From NCBI RefSeq assembly GCF_042684365.1, contig NZ_JBHULI010000024.1, positions 434,001-498,000 on the forward strand: a DNA stretch of 64,000 nucleotides, written 5' to 3'. A program made the translations under genes and the position numbers. A model generated the notes under the pieces. The model was given only the letters and a program-made list of their open reading frames with translations, did not search any database and was not told the origin of the DNA. Each line of letters opens with the position of its first letter. Position 1 is the stretch's first letter. This stretch comes from Gracilimonas halophila. Lineage in GTDB: Bacteria > Bacteroidota > Rhodothermia > Balneolales > Balneolaceae. Shown here in pieces: positions 43,913-53,659 of this stretch.

Positions 43913-44415
43913 AATTCCAGGCAACCATTCGAGAAGACGAACATAATATTGAGTTATCTCCCAAAGAAGGAACTTTTATTTCTGGAGATATGGAAGGAAC
44001 CTATACCTTTGAATTTGTAAACGGCCGATATATCCTTCGAACCGGAACAAAAACCTATAAAATCGATAATGTAACTAAGGAAGGTTCTACAATTGAATTT
44101 TCAATGAATGGTGTCTGGCATTCGGTGGATGTTAAAGATGAGCAAGAGCTACTTCTCGACCGGCTTGGCTTTAAAACAGGTGCTGCCGCTGCGGAAGGTA
44201 TCCTAAAATCTCCTATGCCGGGTAAGATCCTCGAGATCATGGTAAAGGAGGGTGACGAAGTTGAAAAAGATCAGCCGCTGGCTATTCTGGAAGCCATGAA
44301 AATGGAAAACGAATTGAAAGCCCCGGTAGCCGGAACCATAGTAAACATCTCGGCCGAAGTCGGACAATCATTAGAAAAAAATTCACCTATACTGGAGATC
44401 GAAACCATTGGATAA
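43909..44415 (+). CDS. Biotin carboxyl-carrier protein
   Basis: The C-terminal half (about residues 100-168) is a biotinyl/lipoyl domain: SPMPGKILEIMVKEGDEVEKDQPLAILEAMKMENELKAPVAGTI, with Lys131 of the AMKM motif as the biotinylation site. The N-terminal half is a small beta domain without clear homology, as in carrier subunits of propionyl-/pyruvate-type carboxylases and decarboxylases. It would carry CO2 between a biotin carboxylase and a carboxyltransferase, neither of which is in the window. The gene overlaps its upstream neighbour by 4 nt and murA by 8 nt. Confidence 0.87.
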   Translation: MKFQATIREDEHNIELSPKEGTFISGDMEGTYTFEFVNGRYILRTGTKTYKIDNVTKEGSTIEFSMNGVWHSVDVKDEQELLLDRLGFKTGAAAAEGILKSPMPGKILEIMVKEGDEVEKDQPLAILEAMKMENELKAPVAGTIVNISAEVGQSLEKNSPILEIETIG

Positions 44416-45676
44416 ATTTATTATCAAGGGAGGAAATCCTTTAAAAGGAACTATCCCAATTAGCGGATCAAAAAATGCAGCCCTGCCACTCATGGCCGCG
44501 TCCCTTCTTGGAAATTCAACATCTACTATAAAAAATATTCCCCGGCTTAAGGATATTTATACCTTTAATAACGTCATCCGGGTTGTAGGAGCTCACGTCG
44601 ATTTTAAGGAAGACGAGAATACACTTACGATCGACCCTACCTATGTCAATCACCTGGAAGCTCCTTATGACCTTGTCCGAAAAATGCGAGCTTCTTTTTA
44701 CATGCTTGGAGCTTTGGTTGGAAAACACGGTTATGCTAAAGTTTCCCTCCCAGGAGGATGCGCTTGGGGTCCCCGTCCTGTTGACCTTCACCTGAAAGGC
44801 ATGGAAGCTATGGGCATCGATATCTCCCTTGAAAAAGGATATGTGATCGCTAAAGCTGAGGACAAAGTCGACGGCGGTTCATTCACCCTTGAACCCAGCA
44901 GTGTTGGAGCAACGGTTAATTTGATACTGGCTGCTGTGCTAAAGGCAAAGAAATTCACCATCAATAATGCTGCTAAAGAGCCTGATGTAGTTCAGCTTTG
45001 CAACTTCCTTGTAAATATGGGTGCTGACATTGATGGTATTGGCACGAAAACCATTACCATAAAAGCAGTTGATCAGCTCCGGGGAGTTGAAGTTTCCAAT
45101 GACCCTGACCGTATTGAACTTGGAACTTTTATGATAGCCGGTGCTATGTTTCCCGGTTCAGAGCTTACACTCACAGGATGTAATCCGGAGCATTTGGGCA
45201 GTTTTCCGGATAAACTTCGTAAAACCGGAACTTCTGTAGATATTGAGGGAACCACTATAAAAATAAAGGCTCCTGAAACACTGAAGCCTGTATCCATTAA
45301 GACCGAGGTCTATCCCGGTTTCCCAACCGATCTGCAGGCGCAATGGGCTACTATGATGACCCAGGCGGAGGGAGACTCAAAAGTAACTGATACTGTTTAT
45401 TTTGACCGATTCAGCTATGTCCCGGAATTAGTGCGGCTTGGGGCTGATATGGATGTTGAAAAAAATACGGTAAAGATATCCGGAAAAACTCCACTTACCG
45501 GGGCATCTGTAATGAGCACCGACCTTAGAGCTAGTGTAAGCCTCGTATTAGCTGCAATGGTAGCCGAAAATAGCTCAGAAGTATTGCGAATCTATCACCT
45601 TGACCGTGGCTATGAATCACTCGAGGATAAACTTACTATCGTTGGAGCTGACATTAGCCGTGTTGATGAGGAGTAA
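44408..45676 (+). CDS. murA: UDP-N-acetylglucosamine 1-carboxyvinyltransferase
   Basis: The first committed enzyme of peptidoglycan synthesis; it adds enolpyruvate from PEP to UDP-GlcNAc. The 422-residue protein has K22-N23 (GSKNAALPL) and the active-site Cys118 in LPGGCAWGPRPVDLHLKG, the fosfomycin target. RxSFYMLGAL and the C-terminal DLRASVSLVLAAMVA are also typical. The start appears to be TTG, overlapping the biotin-carrier gene by 8 nt. Confidence 0.95.
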   Translation: MDKFIIKGGNPLKGTIPISGSKNAALPLMAASLLGNSTSTIKNIPRLKDIYTFNNVIRVVGAHVDFKEDENTLTIDPTYVNHLEAPYDLVRKMRASFYMLGALVGKHGYAKVSLPGGCAWGPRPVDLHLKGMEAMGIDISLEKGYVIAKAEDKVDGGSFTLEPSSVGATVNLILAAVLKAKKFTINNAAKEPDVVQLCNFLVNMGADIDGIGTKTITIKAVDQLRGVEVSNDPDRIELGTFMIAGAMFPGSELTLTGCNPEHLGSFPDKLRKTGTSVDIEGTTIKIKAPETLKPVSIKTEVYPGFPTDLQAQWATMMTQAEGDSKVTDTVYFDRFSYVPELVRLGADMDVEKNTVKISGKTPLTGASVMSTDLRASVSLVLAAMVAENSSEVLRIYHLDRGYESLEDKLTIVGADISRVDEE

Positions 45677-46121
45677 TTCAGCATTTATAAATTTCTCTCT
45701 TCTTATCAATTATAAGTGAAAATAGCGTTTACATTAATGGGCATTCACAGTTATATTGATTTAAGAAAAAATCGCCCAAAACAAGCTTTTTTAAACTATT
45801 TTCGATTGCATAACGCACAGAATACATATCAAAAACACCTGACAGCATCATTGTCTACCTATTGTACCGATGCTATCATCGATTTTTTCTTTTTCTGCGG
45901 ACTATTACTTACAGATCTAACGCAGACTCTCTTTTCTGATTCCTATTCGGAATCTCCAAATAAAACAATTTTAACAGATATTATTCCTGAAGCAGCCGCT
46001 CGACCGTTTGCTTCCAACCCCAATCTCAACAATGAGTCCGTACTAAATTTGCACCGTAAATTAATACGATGGTTTGTTTGCAGGGGTTTTAGCGGCTTCC
46101 GGGAAAGGAAGAATTTTACCA
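45677..46121. other. 445-nt leader of the RNase E/G gene
   Basis: No convincing gene. A plus-strand frame covers much of it but reads as low-complexity sequence and overlaps the RNase gene. An exact -7 box TAAATTTG lies at 46044-46051, about 70 nt before the ATG at 46122, with no good -33 box at the usual distance. A GGAAAGGAAG Shine-Dalgarno-like stretch precedes the start. The long leader could carry feedback control, as in E. coli rne, but I see no specific structure. Confidence 0.5.
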
Positions 46122-47867
46122 ATGAAGAATCAAATTATTATACACTCTTCGGGCAATCAGACCCGTATCGCGCTTTTAGAAAACAACGAGTTAGCGCAAC
46201 TTTTCATAGAATCGGAAGAAAACCAGCGTACCGTTGGTAATATATATGTAGCCAGAGTTCACAAGGTATTAGGCGGTATTCGTGCCGCTTTCATCGACAT
46301 GGGTACCCCTAAAGATGCATTTCTTCACTTTTCCGATGCCGGCGATCATCTTGATGAATACGTAAGTAAACTGAATGGACCGGAAGCCATTCCAAGCCAT
46401 GCCAGAAAGGATATTCAGAATAAAGACAACCTTTCAAATGTTGAAAAACAGGTATTGGCAGGAAAGATCTTACGAACAGGACAGAAATTACTGGTTCAGA
46501 TCGTGAAGGAACCGATCGGTTCCAAAGGCCCCCGAATCTCCACAGATATTACCATTGCCGGGCGTTTTCTGGTATTGATCCCAATGGGTGATTACATCGC
46601 TGTTTCCAAAAAGATCGGGCACTACAAAGAAAGACGACGATTGAAAGGAATTCTGAATAACATGGTTCCTGATGGATTTGGAGTGATTGTACGGACCGTA
46701 GCCCAGGGGCAGGATAAGAAAGCACTCGAAGATGACCTTCGAAACGTACTTCAAAAGTGGGAACAGATCGTTGATAAGCTGGAAGATGCAAAGCCCCCTT
46801 CCCTTCTGTACCGAGACTTAAATATGACGGAGAGTTTGATCCGTGATCTTTTTGCAAAAAATTATGATCGTGTTCTCATTGACGATTCCGAACTATATCG
46901 TCAGATCAAGTCGTATGTGGGACAGATAGCCCCTCAAATGGTTCCTAATGTAGAATTGTATAAAGGCAAAGAGCATATCTTCGATTACATGAAGATCGCA
47001 CACGATGTGAATTCTATTTTTAGTCCTCGTGTACGCATGAAATCGGGCGGATACCTCATCTTTGAGCAAACAGAAGCTATGTATGTGGTTGACGTTAACT
47101 CCGGGCCTTACGCCGCAAAAAAACGTCAGGAAGACAATTCCCTGAAAACAAACCTCGAAGCTGCAAGAGAGATCGCCAAACAACTTCGCCTGAGAGATAT
47201 TGGCGGGATCATAGTAGTTGATTTCATTGATCTGCGTGATGATAAGAACCGAAAGAAGATCTACGACGAGTTAAAGAAGGAATTTATAAAAGACCCGGCC
47301 AAAACCAATGTGATCGGGATGAGTGACTTTGGTCTTGTTCAGATCACAAGACAACGAATTCGCCCAAGTGTAGTAAACTCCGTATCTAAAGTATGCCCTG
47401 TTTGTGGAGGATCCGGTAACGTTGTAACTGAAGATACTATACTAACCGATCTTGAAACATGGTTGAGCAAATTCAAGCATAACACTAGTTACCGTGCGGT
47501 TGATCTGTATGTTAACCCATACCTGAAGTCGGTTCTGACAAAAGGTCTGTTCAGTACACGCTGGAAGTGGATGGCGAGATTCCGGATCAAAGTCTCTTTG
47601 ATAGGAGACGAAACGGTTTCAATGAATGAATTCCGCGCAACACTTGTGGGTTCTGATATAGACATTACTGATATCGTAATGAGGGATGAATCAATTGAGG
47701 AAGTCTTAGACCGTGAGGGAGAACTCATTGAACTTGAAAGTGGCAAAAGCAGTAAAGACGGATTAGATATCTCAAAAAAGGAACGGAAGAATTCCAACAG
47801 AACGTCAGGTAACAATGACAATTCGAACGGAAGAAACAATTCTAAGTACTATAAGTCCTCAAATTAA
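46122..47867 (+). CDS. Ribonuclease E/G family endoribonuclease
   Basis: The ATG at 46122 (MKNQIIIHSSGNQTRIALLENNELAQLFIES) gives a normal start (581 residues); the longer frame only adds leader sequence. An S1 domain (GNIYVARVHKVLGGIRAAFIDMG) is followed by the catalytic domain with VDVNSGPYAA and VDFIDLRDDKNRKK, which holds the metal-binding Asp residues, and the CPVCGGSG zinc link. It processes rRNA and mRNA. The C-terminal tail is short and Ser/Asn-rich, without an E. coli-style degradosome scaffold, so the RNase G-like form is likely. Confidence 0.93.
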   Translation: MKNQIIIHSSGNQTRIALLENNELAQLFIESEENQRTVGNIYVARVHKVLGGIRAAFIDMGTPKDAFLHFSDAGDHLDEYVSKLNGPEAIPSHARKDIQNKDNLSNVEKQVLAGKILRTGQKLLVQIVKEPIGSKGPRISTDITIAGRFLVLIPMGDYIAVSKKIGHYKERRRLKGILNNMVPDGFGVIVRTVAQGQDKKALEDDLRNVLQKWEQIVDKLEDAKPPSLLYRDLNMTESLIRDLFAKNYDRVLIDDSELYRQIKSYVGQIAPQMVPNVELYKGKEHIFDYMKIAHDVNSIFSPRVRMKSGGYLIFEQTEAMYVVDVNSGPYAAKKRQEDNSLKTNLEAAREIAKQLRLRDIGGIIVVDFIDLRDDKNRKKIYDELKKEFIKDPAKTNVIGMSDFGLVQITRQRIRPSVVNSVSKVCPVCGGSGNVVTEDTILTDLETWLSKFKHNTSYRAVDLYVNPYLKSVLTKGLFSTRWKWMARFRIKVSLIGDETVSMNEFRATLVGSDIDITDIVMRDESIEEVLDREGELIELESGKSSKDGLDISKKERKNSNRTSGNNDNSNGRNNSKYYKSSN

Positions 47868-47922
47868 GCCTTGGCTTGGTTTTTGTTTCTTATAGACTCA
47901 ACCCTTTTAAATAATATTTAGC

Positions 47923-48471
47923 ATGAATTTATCCGATCTACACGCAACTACTGTTGTGGGAGTGATCCACAATGGTAAGGCTGCAATAGGCTGTGACGGA
48001 CAGGCTACCATGGACAAAACCGTCATGAAAAGCACCGTAAAAAAAGTACGCAAATTATATAACGGCAAGATCTTAGCCGGGTTTGCCGGATCTACAGCAG
48101 ACGCTTTTACCTTGTTTGAAAAATATGAGGAAAAGTTAAATGAATACAACGGAAGCATGGAACGAGCTGCCGTTGAATTAGCCAAAGAATGGCGCAAAGA
48201 CAAGTTTTTGCAAAAGCTGCAGGCATTACTAATTGTCATGAATAATGAAAAGTCATTGGTCATCTCAGGTCAGGGTGATGTCATTGAACCTGATGATGAG
48301 ATCGCAACGATCGGAAGCGGTGGCTCCTATGCCCTTTCGGCAGCTCGAGCTATGGTTAAACATGCTCCGAAATTATCTTCCAGGCAAATCGTTGAAGACT
48401 CCCTGAACATTGCTGCAGATATCGACATCTATACCAATCATAATATTACGATTTTAGAAATTGAAGACTGA
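47923..48471 (+). CDS. hslV: ATP-dependent protease subunit HslV
   Basis: The 182-residue threonine peptidase has an unusual 8-residue lead (MNLSDLHA) before the catalytic Thr9 of TTVVGVIHNGKAAIGCDGQATMD. Others usually start Met-Thr, so this is either a short propeptide or a start-site matter. Further hallmarks are KKVRKLYNGKILAGFAGSTADAFTLFE and GSGGSYALSAARAM. It forms a double hexamer with HslU. The hslU start codon follows the stop by 1 nt. Confidence 0.95.
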   Translation: MNLSDLHATTVVGVIHNGKAAIGCDGQATMDKTVMKSTVKKVRKLYNGKILAGFAGSTADAFTLFEKYEEKLNEYNGSMERAAVELAKEWRKDKFLQKLQALLIVMNNEKSLVISGQGDVIEPDDEIATIGSGGSYALSAARAMVKHAPKLSSRQIVEDSLNIAADIDIYTNHNITILEIED

Positions 48472-48472
48472 T

Positions 48473-49882
48473 ATGTTAACTATTGAAGAGAAGAATTTGA
48501 CCCCTCAGCAGATCGTCGCTGAGTTAGACAAGTACATTGTAGGCCAGAAATCGGCCAAAAGGTCTGTATCCATTGCATTAAGAAACCGATGGAGAAGACT
48601 CAACTCTGAAGAAGAGATCCGTGATGAGATCATCCCCAACAATATCTTATTGATAGGTCCTACCGGAGTTGGTAAAACTGAAATTGCCCGTCGCTTAGCA
48701 AGGCTTGCACATGCACCGTTTATGAAAGTGGAAGCTTCTAAATTTACTGAAGTCGGTTATGTTGGTCGCGATGTTGAATCCATGATCCGGGATCTGACCG
48801 ACGTTGCTATCAGCATGGTAAAAAAGGAAATGCAGGATCGAGTGAAGGAAAAAGCTGCACATAAAGCAGAAGAACGTATTTTAGATATACTCATCCCTCC
48901 TGTCAAGAAAACCGGGGTTGGATTCAATAGCAATTCAGATGATAATTTTGACCCTCAGAAAGCCAGTGACTCTGAATTGAATGAACGAACTCGCGAGCGG
49001 TTCCGCGAAAAGCTCCGGAATGAGGAGTTGGAAGATCGTGAGATAGAGATAGAAGTAAATGCCAGCAAAGGAAGCCCGATGATGCAGGTTTTCGGCCCTC
49101 AGGGAATGGAAGAAATGGGAATCAACCTGCAGGATATGCTTGGAAATCTTGGCAAAGGCGGTAAGAAAACGAAGCGGAAATTACCTATCAGTGAAGCTCG
49201 AGAGATCCTAACCGAGGAAGAAGCAGAAAAACTCATTGATCACGAAGCTGCTGTTCAGGAAGCCCTGGAACGTGTTCAGAAACAGGGAATTGTATTTATT
49301 GACGAGATCGACAAGATCGCTGAATCCTCCACCGGAAGTGGCGGAAAAGGCGGACCGGATGTAAGCCGTCAGGGCGTTCAGCGCGACCTCCTCCCTATTG
49401 TTGAAGGAAGTGCTGTTAATACCAAACATGGTATCGTTAAGACCGATCATATCCTCTTTATAGGATCCGGAGCATTTCATGTTTCCAAACCTTCTGATCT
49501 GATCCCGGAATTGCAGGGTCGTTTTCCGATCCGGGTTGAATTGAGCTCGTTGACAGAAGAGGATTTCATCGACATCCTTTCAATACCGAAAAATGCGTTG
49601 ACCAAACAATATATCGCCATGCTGAAAACAGAGGGCGTGCATATTGAATTTAAGGAAGATGCTATTAGAGAGGTTGCACGTATAGCTGCAGAAGTTAATT
49701 CATCCGTTGAGAATATAGGTGCGAGAAGGCTTCATACGATCATGTCATCATTGTTTGACGAACTTCTTTTTGCAGTTCCTGATGATATTAATTCCGGTGA
49801 GATCACTATCGATAAAGCTTATGTGGACAAACAATTGGCAGATATAGTAAAAGACAAAGACCTGAGTCATTATATACTCTAA
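48473..49882 (+). CDS. hslU: ATP-dependent protease ATPase subunit HslU
   Basis: The ATG at 48473 follows the hslV stop by 1 nt (469 residues; the TTG upstream is rejected). A Walker A box GPTGVGKT (residues 62-69) lies in the AAA+ domain, followed by FTEVGYVGRDVESMIRDL, the I-domain, the Walker B motif IVFIDEIDK and the sensor-2 arginine region. The C-terminal residues (DKDLSHYIL) are typical of HslU tails that insert into HslV. It unfolds substrates for HslV. Confidence 0.95.
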   Translation: MLTIEEKNLTPQQIVAELDKYIVGQKSAKRSVSIALRNRWRRLNSEEEIRDEIIPNNILLIGPTGVGKTEIARRLARLAHAPFMKVEASKFTEVGYVGRDVESMIRDLTDVAISMVKKEMQDRVKEKAAHKAEERILDILIPPVKKTGVGFNSNSDDNFDPQKASDSELNERTRERFREKLRNEELEDREIEIEVNASKGSPMMQVFGPQGMEEMGINLQDMLGNLGKGGKKTKRKLPISEAREILTEEEAEKLIDHEAAVQEALERVQKQGIVFIDEIDKIAESSTGSGGKGGPDVSRQGVQRDLLPIVEGSAVNTKHGIVKTDHILFIGSGAFHVSKPSDLIPELQGRFPIRVELSSLTEEDFIDILSIPKNALTKQYIAMLKTEGVHIEFKEDAIREVARIAAEVNSSVENIGARRLHTIMSSLFDELLFAVPDDINSGEITIDKAYVDKQLADIVKDKDLSHYIL

Positions 49883-49917
49883 AGCTGTTTTTTACATATA
49901 ATAATCTGTTGGCAGTA

Positions 49918-49947
49918 ATTGTACTATACTACATTATTTAGTACAAT
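49918..49947. repeat. Inverted repeat between hslU and ctpA
   Basis: ATTGTACTA (49918-49926) and TAGTACAAT (49939-49947) form a perfect 9-bp inverted repeat with a 12-nt loop, 36 nt after hslU and 67 nt before ctpA. No T tract follows. It may be a weak terminator or an operator for the protease gene. Confidence 0.4.
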
Positions 49948-50013
49948 CGTTAGGATGAAACTATTTGTCGCCATATTGGTTATTATTTAAGTAACTGACG
50001 TAAAAACACATTT

Positions 50014-51906
50014 ATGCATTTGAAAAAAATACTCTTTCCCAACGTACTAATACTACTAATTCTTTCTGCTCTCAGATTTACCGGTGTAGACCCTGTTTTA
50101 CAATCAGGAGAAGATGACACTAAAAATTTGACTAAATATCATCAGGCACAACGTAGTATTGTCACCAATTACTTCAATGAACCGGACTTAAATGAAATGT
50201 ATCTGTCCAGCATACGGTATATGGTGAAAGCGATAAAAGATTCTACTTTGGGTATAAGTGGAACCCCTATCGACACAACCTTCCAGGGCGTCGAGATCAG
50301 TTCGATACGAGACTCATTCACTAATTTTGAAAAAGCATATTTATACGTCAGTAATAATAGCCCTGATGAAAATATGACCAAGCTTACAGAAGCTGCTATT
50401 AAAGGAATGTTCTCGACTTTGGATCCTCATTCAATATACATTGAAGCTGAAGACAATGAACAGATCCAGGAAGAATTTGCCGGAAAGTTTCAGGGAATTG
50501 GAGTTCAGTTTCAGATTATTGAAGATACCATAACGGTGATCACCGCAATTTCAGGAGGTCCAAGTGAACAACTTGGAATACGCTCAGGCGACCGCATCAT
50601 TCAGATCGAAGATACATCATCAGTTGGTTTTACCAATGAAATGGTTTTGAGGAGGCTGAGAGGGGAGAAAGGGTCAGAAGTCAATGTCACAATAAAAAGA
50701 CCTAACGTTAAAGATCCCATCAATTATACCATTATTCGGGATGACATACCTATATATACCGTTGATGCATCCTATATGCTTGATGAACAAACCGGATATA
50801 TTAAGATCAACCGTTTTGCTGCTACTACCCATGATGAATTTATTGCAGCCTCTGAAGATCTTAAGGAAAAAGGTATGGAACGCCTGGTATTAGACCTTCG
50901 GGGTAATCCGGGAGGATATTTAAGTCAGGCTATTGCCATTGCTGAGGAATTCTTCCCGAGAGGCACAGAGTTAGTTTCAACTAAAAGTAAGCATTCCCGT
51001 TTTAATGGCGAATATTTTTCACGAAAAGACGGTGATTACAAAGATAAACCGGTTATCGTTTTAGTAGATGAAGGTGCAGCTTCAGCAAGTGAGATCGTTA
51101 GTGGTGCTATTCAAGATCATGACCGAGGCTTGATAGTTGGTAAAAGAACTTTTGGAAAGGGCCTGGTGCAGCAGCAATATGAGTTAATTGATAAAAGCAG
51201 TGTCAGGGTTACCATCTCACGCTATTACACTCCTTCCGGACGATTGATACAAAAGCCATTTGTGGAAGGCGGTGAAGAATATGCCTATGAGATCTTCCGT
51301 AGAAATGATGCAATGGATGATGCAAATGAATTCATCGATCAGATCCCTGATTCCCTGAAATACACTACTGATGCAGGTCGTACAGTTTATGGTGGTGGAG
51401 GCATTGTACCTGATTACATCGTCCCAAATGACACAACCACCTCCGCATATGTATTTAATTATGCTATAAGACAACGTGCTTCCTTTGACTATGTAAGAAC
51501 ATTCCTGGATGAGAATGGAGAGAGCTTCCGAAATAAATGGGAATCTGATTTCCAGGATTTCCGTGAAAATTTCACATGGGATGAAAGTCAGATCAAAGGA
51601 TTGAAATCACTTCTTTTAGAAAGAGGAATGGTGATCTCAGATACCGTTGACACACCAAATTTCAGAAAAGATTCTCTGTTCGTTCCAACCGGCCACTTTG
51701 AAGAAGTTTCTTGGTTGCTTGAAGGGAGAATGAAAGCGGAATTAGCCCGCCAGATCTGGGGAATGGAATATTTTTATCCAATCGTGAATGACATATTTGA
51801 TAATACCCTGGATAAAGCCATGACATTATGGGATGCTGTCGCACGCCTTGAGGCTATTGCCAATGGAAAGGCCGATGTTTCTACACTAGGAAACCTTAAG
51901 AACTGA
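50014..51906 (+). CDS. C-terminal processing serine protease (S41 family)
   Basis: The 630-residue protein has a signal peptide/N-terminal anchor, a PDZ domain (FQGIGVQFQIIEDTITVITAISGGPSEQLGIRSGDRIIQIED) and an S41 protease core. Catalytic Ser357 is in DEGAASASEIVSGA and Lys382 in GKRTFGKGLVQ, at the 25-residue spacing known for this family. It trims or degrades exported proteins from a periplasmic location. A C-terminal helical domain of about 180 residues follows. A 2-residue signal anchor was not further resolved. Confidence 0.92.
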   Translation: MHLKKILFPNVLILLILSALRFTGVDPVLQSGEDDTKNLTKYHQAQRSIVTNYFNEPDLNEMYLSSIRYMVKAIKDSTLGISGTPIDTTFQGVEISSIRDSFTNFEKAYLYVSNNSPDENMTKLTEAAIKGMFSTLDPHSIYIEAEDNEQIQEEFAGKFQGIGVQFQIIEDTITVITAISGGPSEQLGIRSGDRIIQIEDTSSVGFTNEMVLRRLRGEKGSEVNVTIKRPNVKDPINYTIIRDDIPIYTVDASYMLDEQTGYIKINRFAATTHDEFIAASEDLKEKGMERLVLDLRGNPGGYLSQAIAIAEEFFPRGTELVSTKSKHSRFNGEYFSRKDGDYKDKPVIVLVDEGAASASEIVSGAIQDHDRGLIVGKRTFGKGLVQQQYELIDKSSVRVTISRYYTPSGRLIQKPFVEGGEEYAYEIFRRNDAMDDANEFIDQIPDSLKYTTDAGRTVYGGGGIVPDYIVPNDTTTSAYVFNYAIRQRASFDYVRTFLDENGESFRNKWESDFQDFRENFTWDESQIKGLKSLLLERGMVISDTVDTPNFRKDSLFVPTGHFEEVSWLLEGRMKAELARQIWGMEYFYPIVNDIFDNTLDKAMTLWDAVARLEAIANGKADVSTLGNLKN

Positions 51907-51980
51907 TATACTGCCATATTCCATTTTAAGATTTTCTTACGGTTACAAGATGATCAGTTATCCAACTAATTGAAGAGGAC

Positions 51981-53477
51981 TTAATTGGTCATTTTATCAA
52001 ATTCTTCATCAGTAAGTGAACTTTGGGAACCTTTATTATAATCTTTCGCAAAACTTACTTTAAAAAATGCCCCTGATTCATTTTTATATTCTATCTTACC
52101 ATTTATTTGCTGTATAAGATTTCTAATCAAGGTTGAGCCAACTGTTTCAAAGCTTTCTATATCCCAGTTTTCCGGAAGTCCTGAGCCATTATCTTTCACA
52201 GTCAGATAGAATATCTCCTTCTCTATGTGCAATCCCAGTTTAATTTCTCCTTGATCTACACTTTCAAATGCGTGTTTATATGCATTAGTAACCAATTCAT
52301 TTATGATCAATGCACAAGGAACAGCCTGGTTTAAGTTTAACCCATCTGCTGAGATCTTACTTTTAATCTTTATAGTTTTACCTTCGATATTTAACCTCGG
52401 CTCGATCGATCTTATATACTCTTCCAGAAACTGTTTTAAAGGAACTTGTACATGACTTTTAGCCCTGTATAATACCTCGTGAATTAAAGACATTGACTTG
52501 ATCCTATTCTGACTCTTTGCAAGAATTTCAATTACCTGTTTGTTGGTTGAATTGAATTCCTCTATCAAAAGAAGACTGCTGATCAGGGCTAAATTATTTT
52601 TAACTCTATGATGTGTTTCCTGGAGCAAAACCTGTTTTTCTTTCAGCGATTTCTTATAACCACTCTCTGACCTTTTCTGGCTTGTGATATCCCTTGCTGC
52701 AATAAATATCACATCATTATCTTTTATCATTCGAACATCTAAGAAACAAGTTCTCCTTGAAAGAAAAGTATCCATCTGATTCTTACTGTTCGATTCCTCG
52801 TTAACCAAAGCTTCAAAAGCATGTATAAATTCCCGGTCAGATATCAACCAGTTTAACTTCTTTCCTACAATTTCTAATGCACTGGTCCCCGTCAACTCTT
52901 TTACACTCCCCTGAATATCCATAATTGAAAAGCTGACAATATCTACCTTTAAAATCAGATCATAAGCATGCTTTAGAAAAGTCGTTTTCTCCCTGAGTCT
53001 TTTATAGAGATCTGAATGATAACTTTTTTCCTCTACTTCCTTTGCTAAGGACCGCAGAAGATCAATTTTCTCAAAACTCATTTTTCCGGGCTTATCGTCT
53101 AAAACACAGATAGTTCCAATGTTCTTACCACTTTGAGAGTTGATGGGTAATCCACAAAAGAAACGAATTTCTTGTCCCGCATAATCACTGACTATATTCT
53201 GAAGTCTCTTATGTTCATTAAGATCTTTAATAAGCAAAAGGTCTTTTACTTTTAAAGCATTCGTACAAAATGAATTCATACCCGGTATCGGATCAACTTC
53301 AAACCCATAGGGCGTTATTGTCGATACTTTACTTTCATCCAATGTGATGATCATCGCAAACTTTGTATCACATAAATAAGCAGCTATTTTGACAAGATTT
53401 TTATAATTATCAGATAATGAGATGCGAGAAAATGGATTAATTATTTTTCCATTGTCGGTGTTTAGATGGCTTTGCAT
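51981..53477 (-). CDS. GAF-PAS-HisKA_2 sensor histidine kinase
   Basis: The 498-residue cytosolic protein (no membrane helix seen) has a GAF domain (about residues 15-160, with FFCGLPINSQSGKNIGTICVLDDKPGKMS) and a PAS domain (about 165-275). A HisKA_2 phospho-acceptor follows (ETHHRVKNNLALISSLL, about 285-305), then a HATPase domain (NELVTNAYKHAFE; KDNGSGLPENWD; VGSTLIRNLIQQI). It is the intact paralogue of the remnant at 8839-9654. No response regulator lies beside it, so the output partner is unknown. The GAF domain points to sensing of a small molecule or redox state. Confidence 0.88.
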   Translation of the reverse strand: MQSHLNTDNGKIINPFSRISLSDNYKNLVKIAAYLCDTKFAMIITLDESKVSTITPYGFEVDPIPGMNSFCTNALKVKDLLLIKDLNEHKRLQNIVSDYAGQEIRFFCGLPINSQSGKNIGTICVLDDKPGKMSFEKIDLLRSLAKEVEEKSYHSDLYKRLREKTTFLKHAYDLILKVDIVSFSIMDIQGSVKELTGTSALEIVGKKLNWLISDREFIHAFEALVNEESNSKNQMDTFLSRRTCFLDVRMIKDNDVIFIAARDITSQKRSESGYKKSLKEKQVLLQETHHRVKNNLALISSLLLIEEFNSTNKQVIEILAKSQNRIKSMSLIHEVLYRAKSHVQVPLKQFLEEYIRSIEPRLNIEGKTIKIKSKISADGLNLNQAVPCALIINELVTNAYKHAFESVDQGEIKLGLHIEKEIFYLTVKDNGSGLPENWDIESFETVGSTLIRNLIQQINGKIEYKNESGAFFKVSFAKDYNKGSQSSLTDEEFDKMTN

Positions 53478-53659
53478 ACTACTAATAATGAAAGTGGTTT
53501 TAGCAATCGAGAATTACGATCAAAAAAGCACAAAAAACCTGCTAATAAATACCACGGTATTAATATAATTGGCTGACTAAAGGTTTATCGACAACAAGAT
53601 GTTATCCTATACCTAATTGATCTTCTCGGTTATAAAATGATATCAATAATTGTTATCGG

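Noticed and set aside
45716..46240. A 174-codon plus-strand frame upstream of the RNase E/G gene
   Set aside because: It overlaps the true RNase start by 119 nt, begins with GTG in a leader region, reads as low-complexity sequence and contains a promoter-like box; no family is visible.
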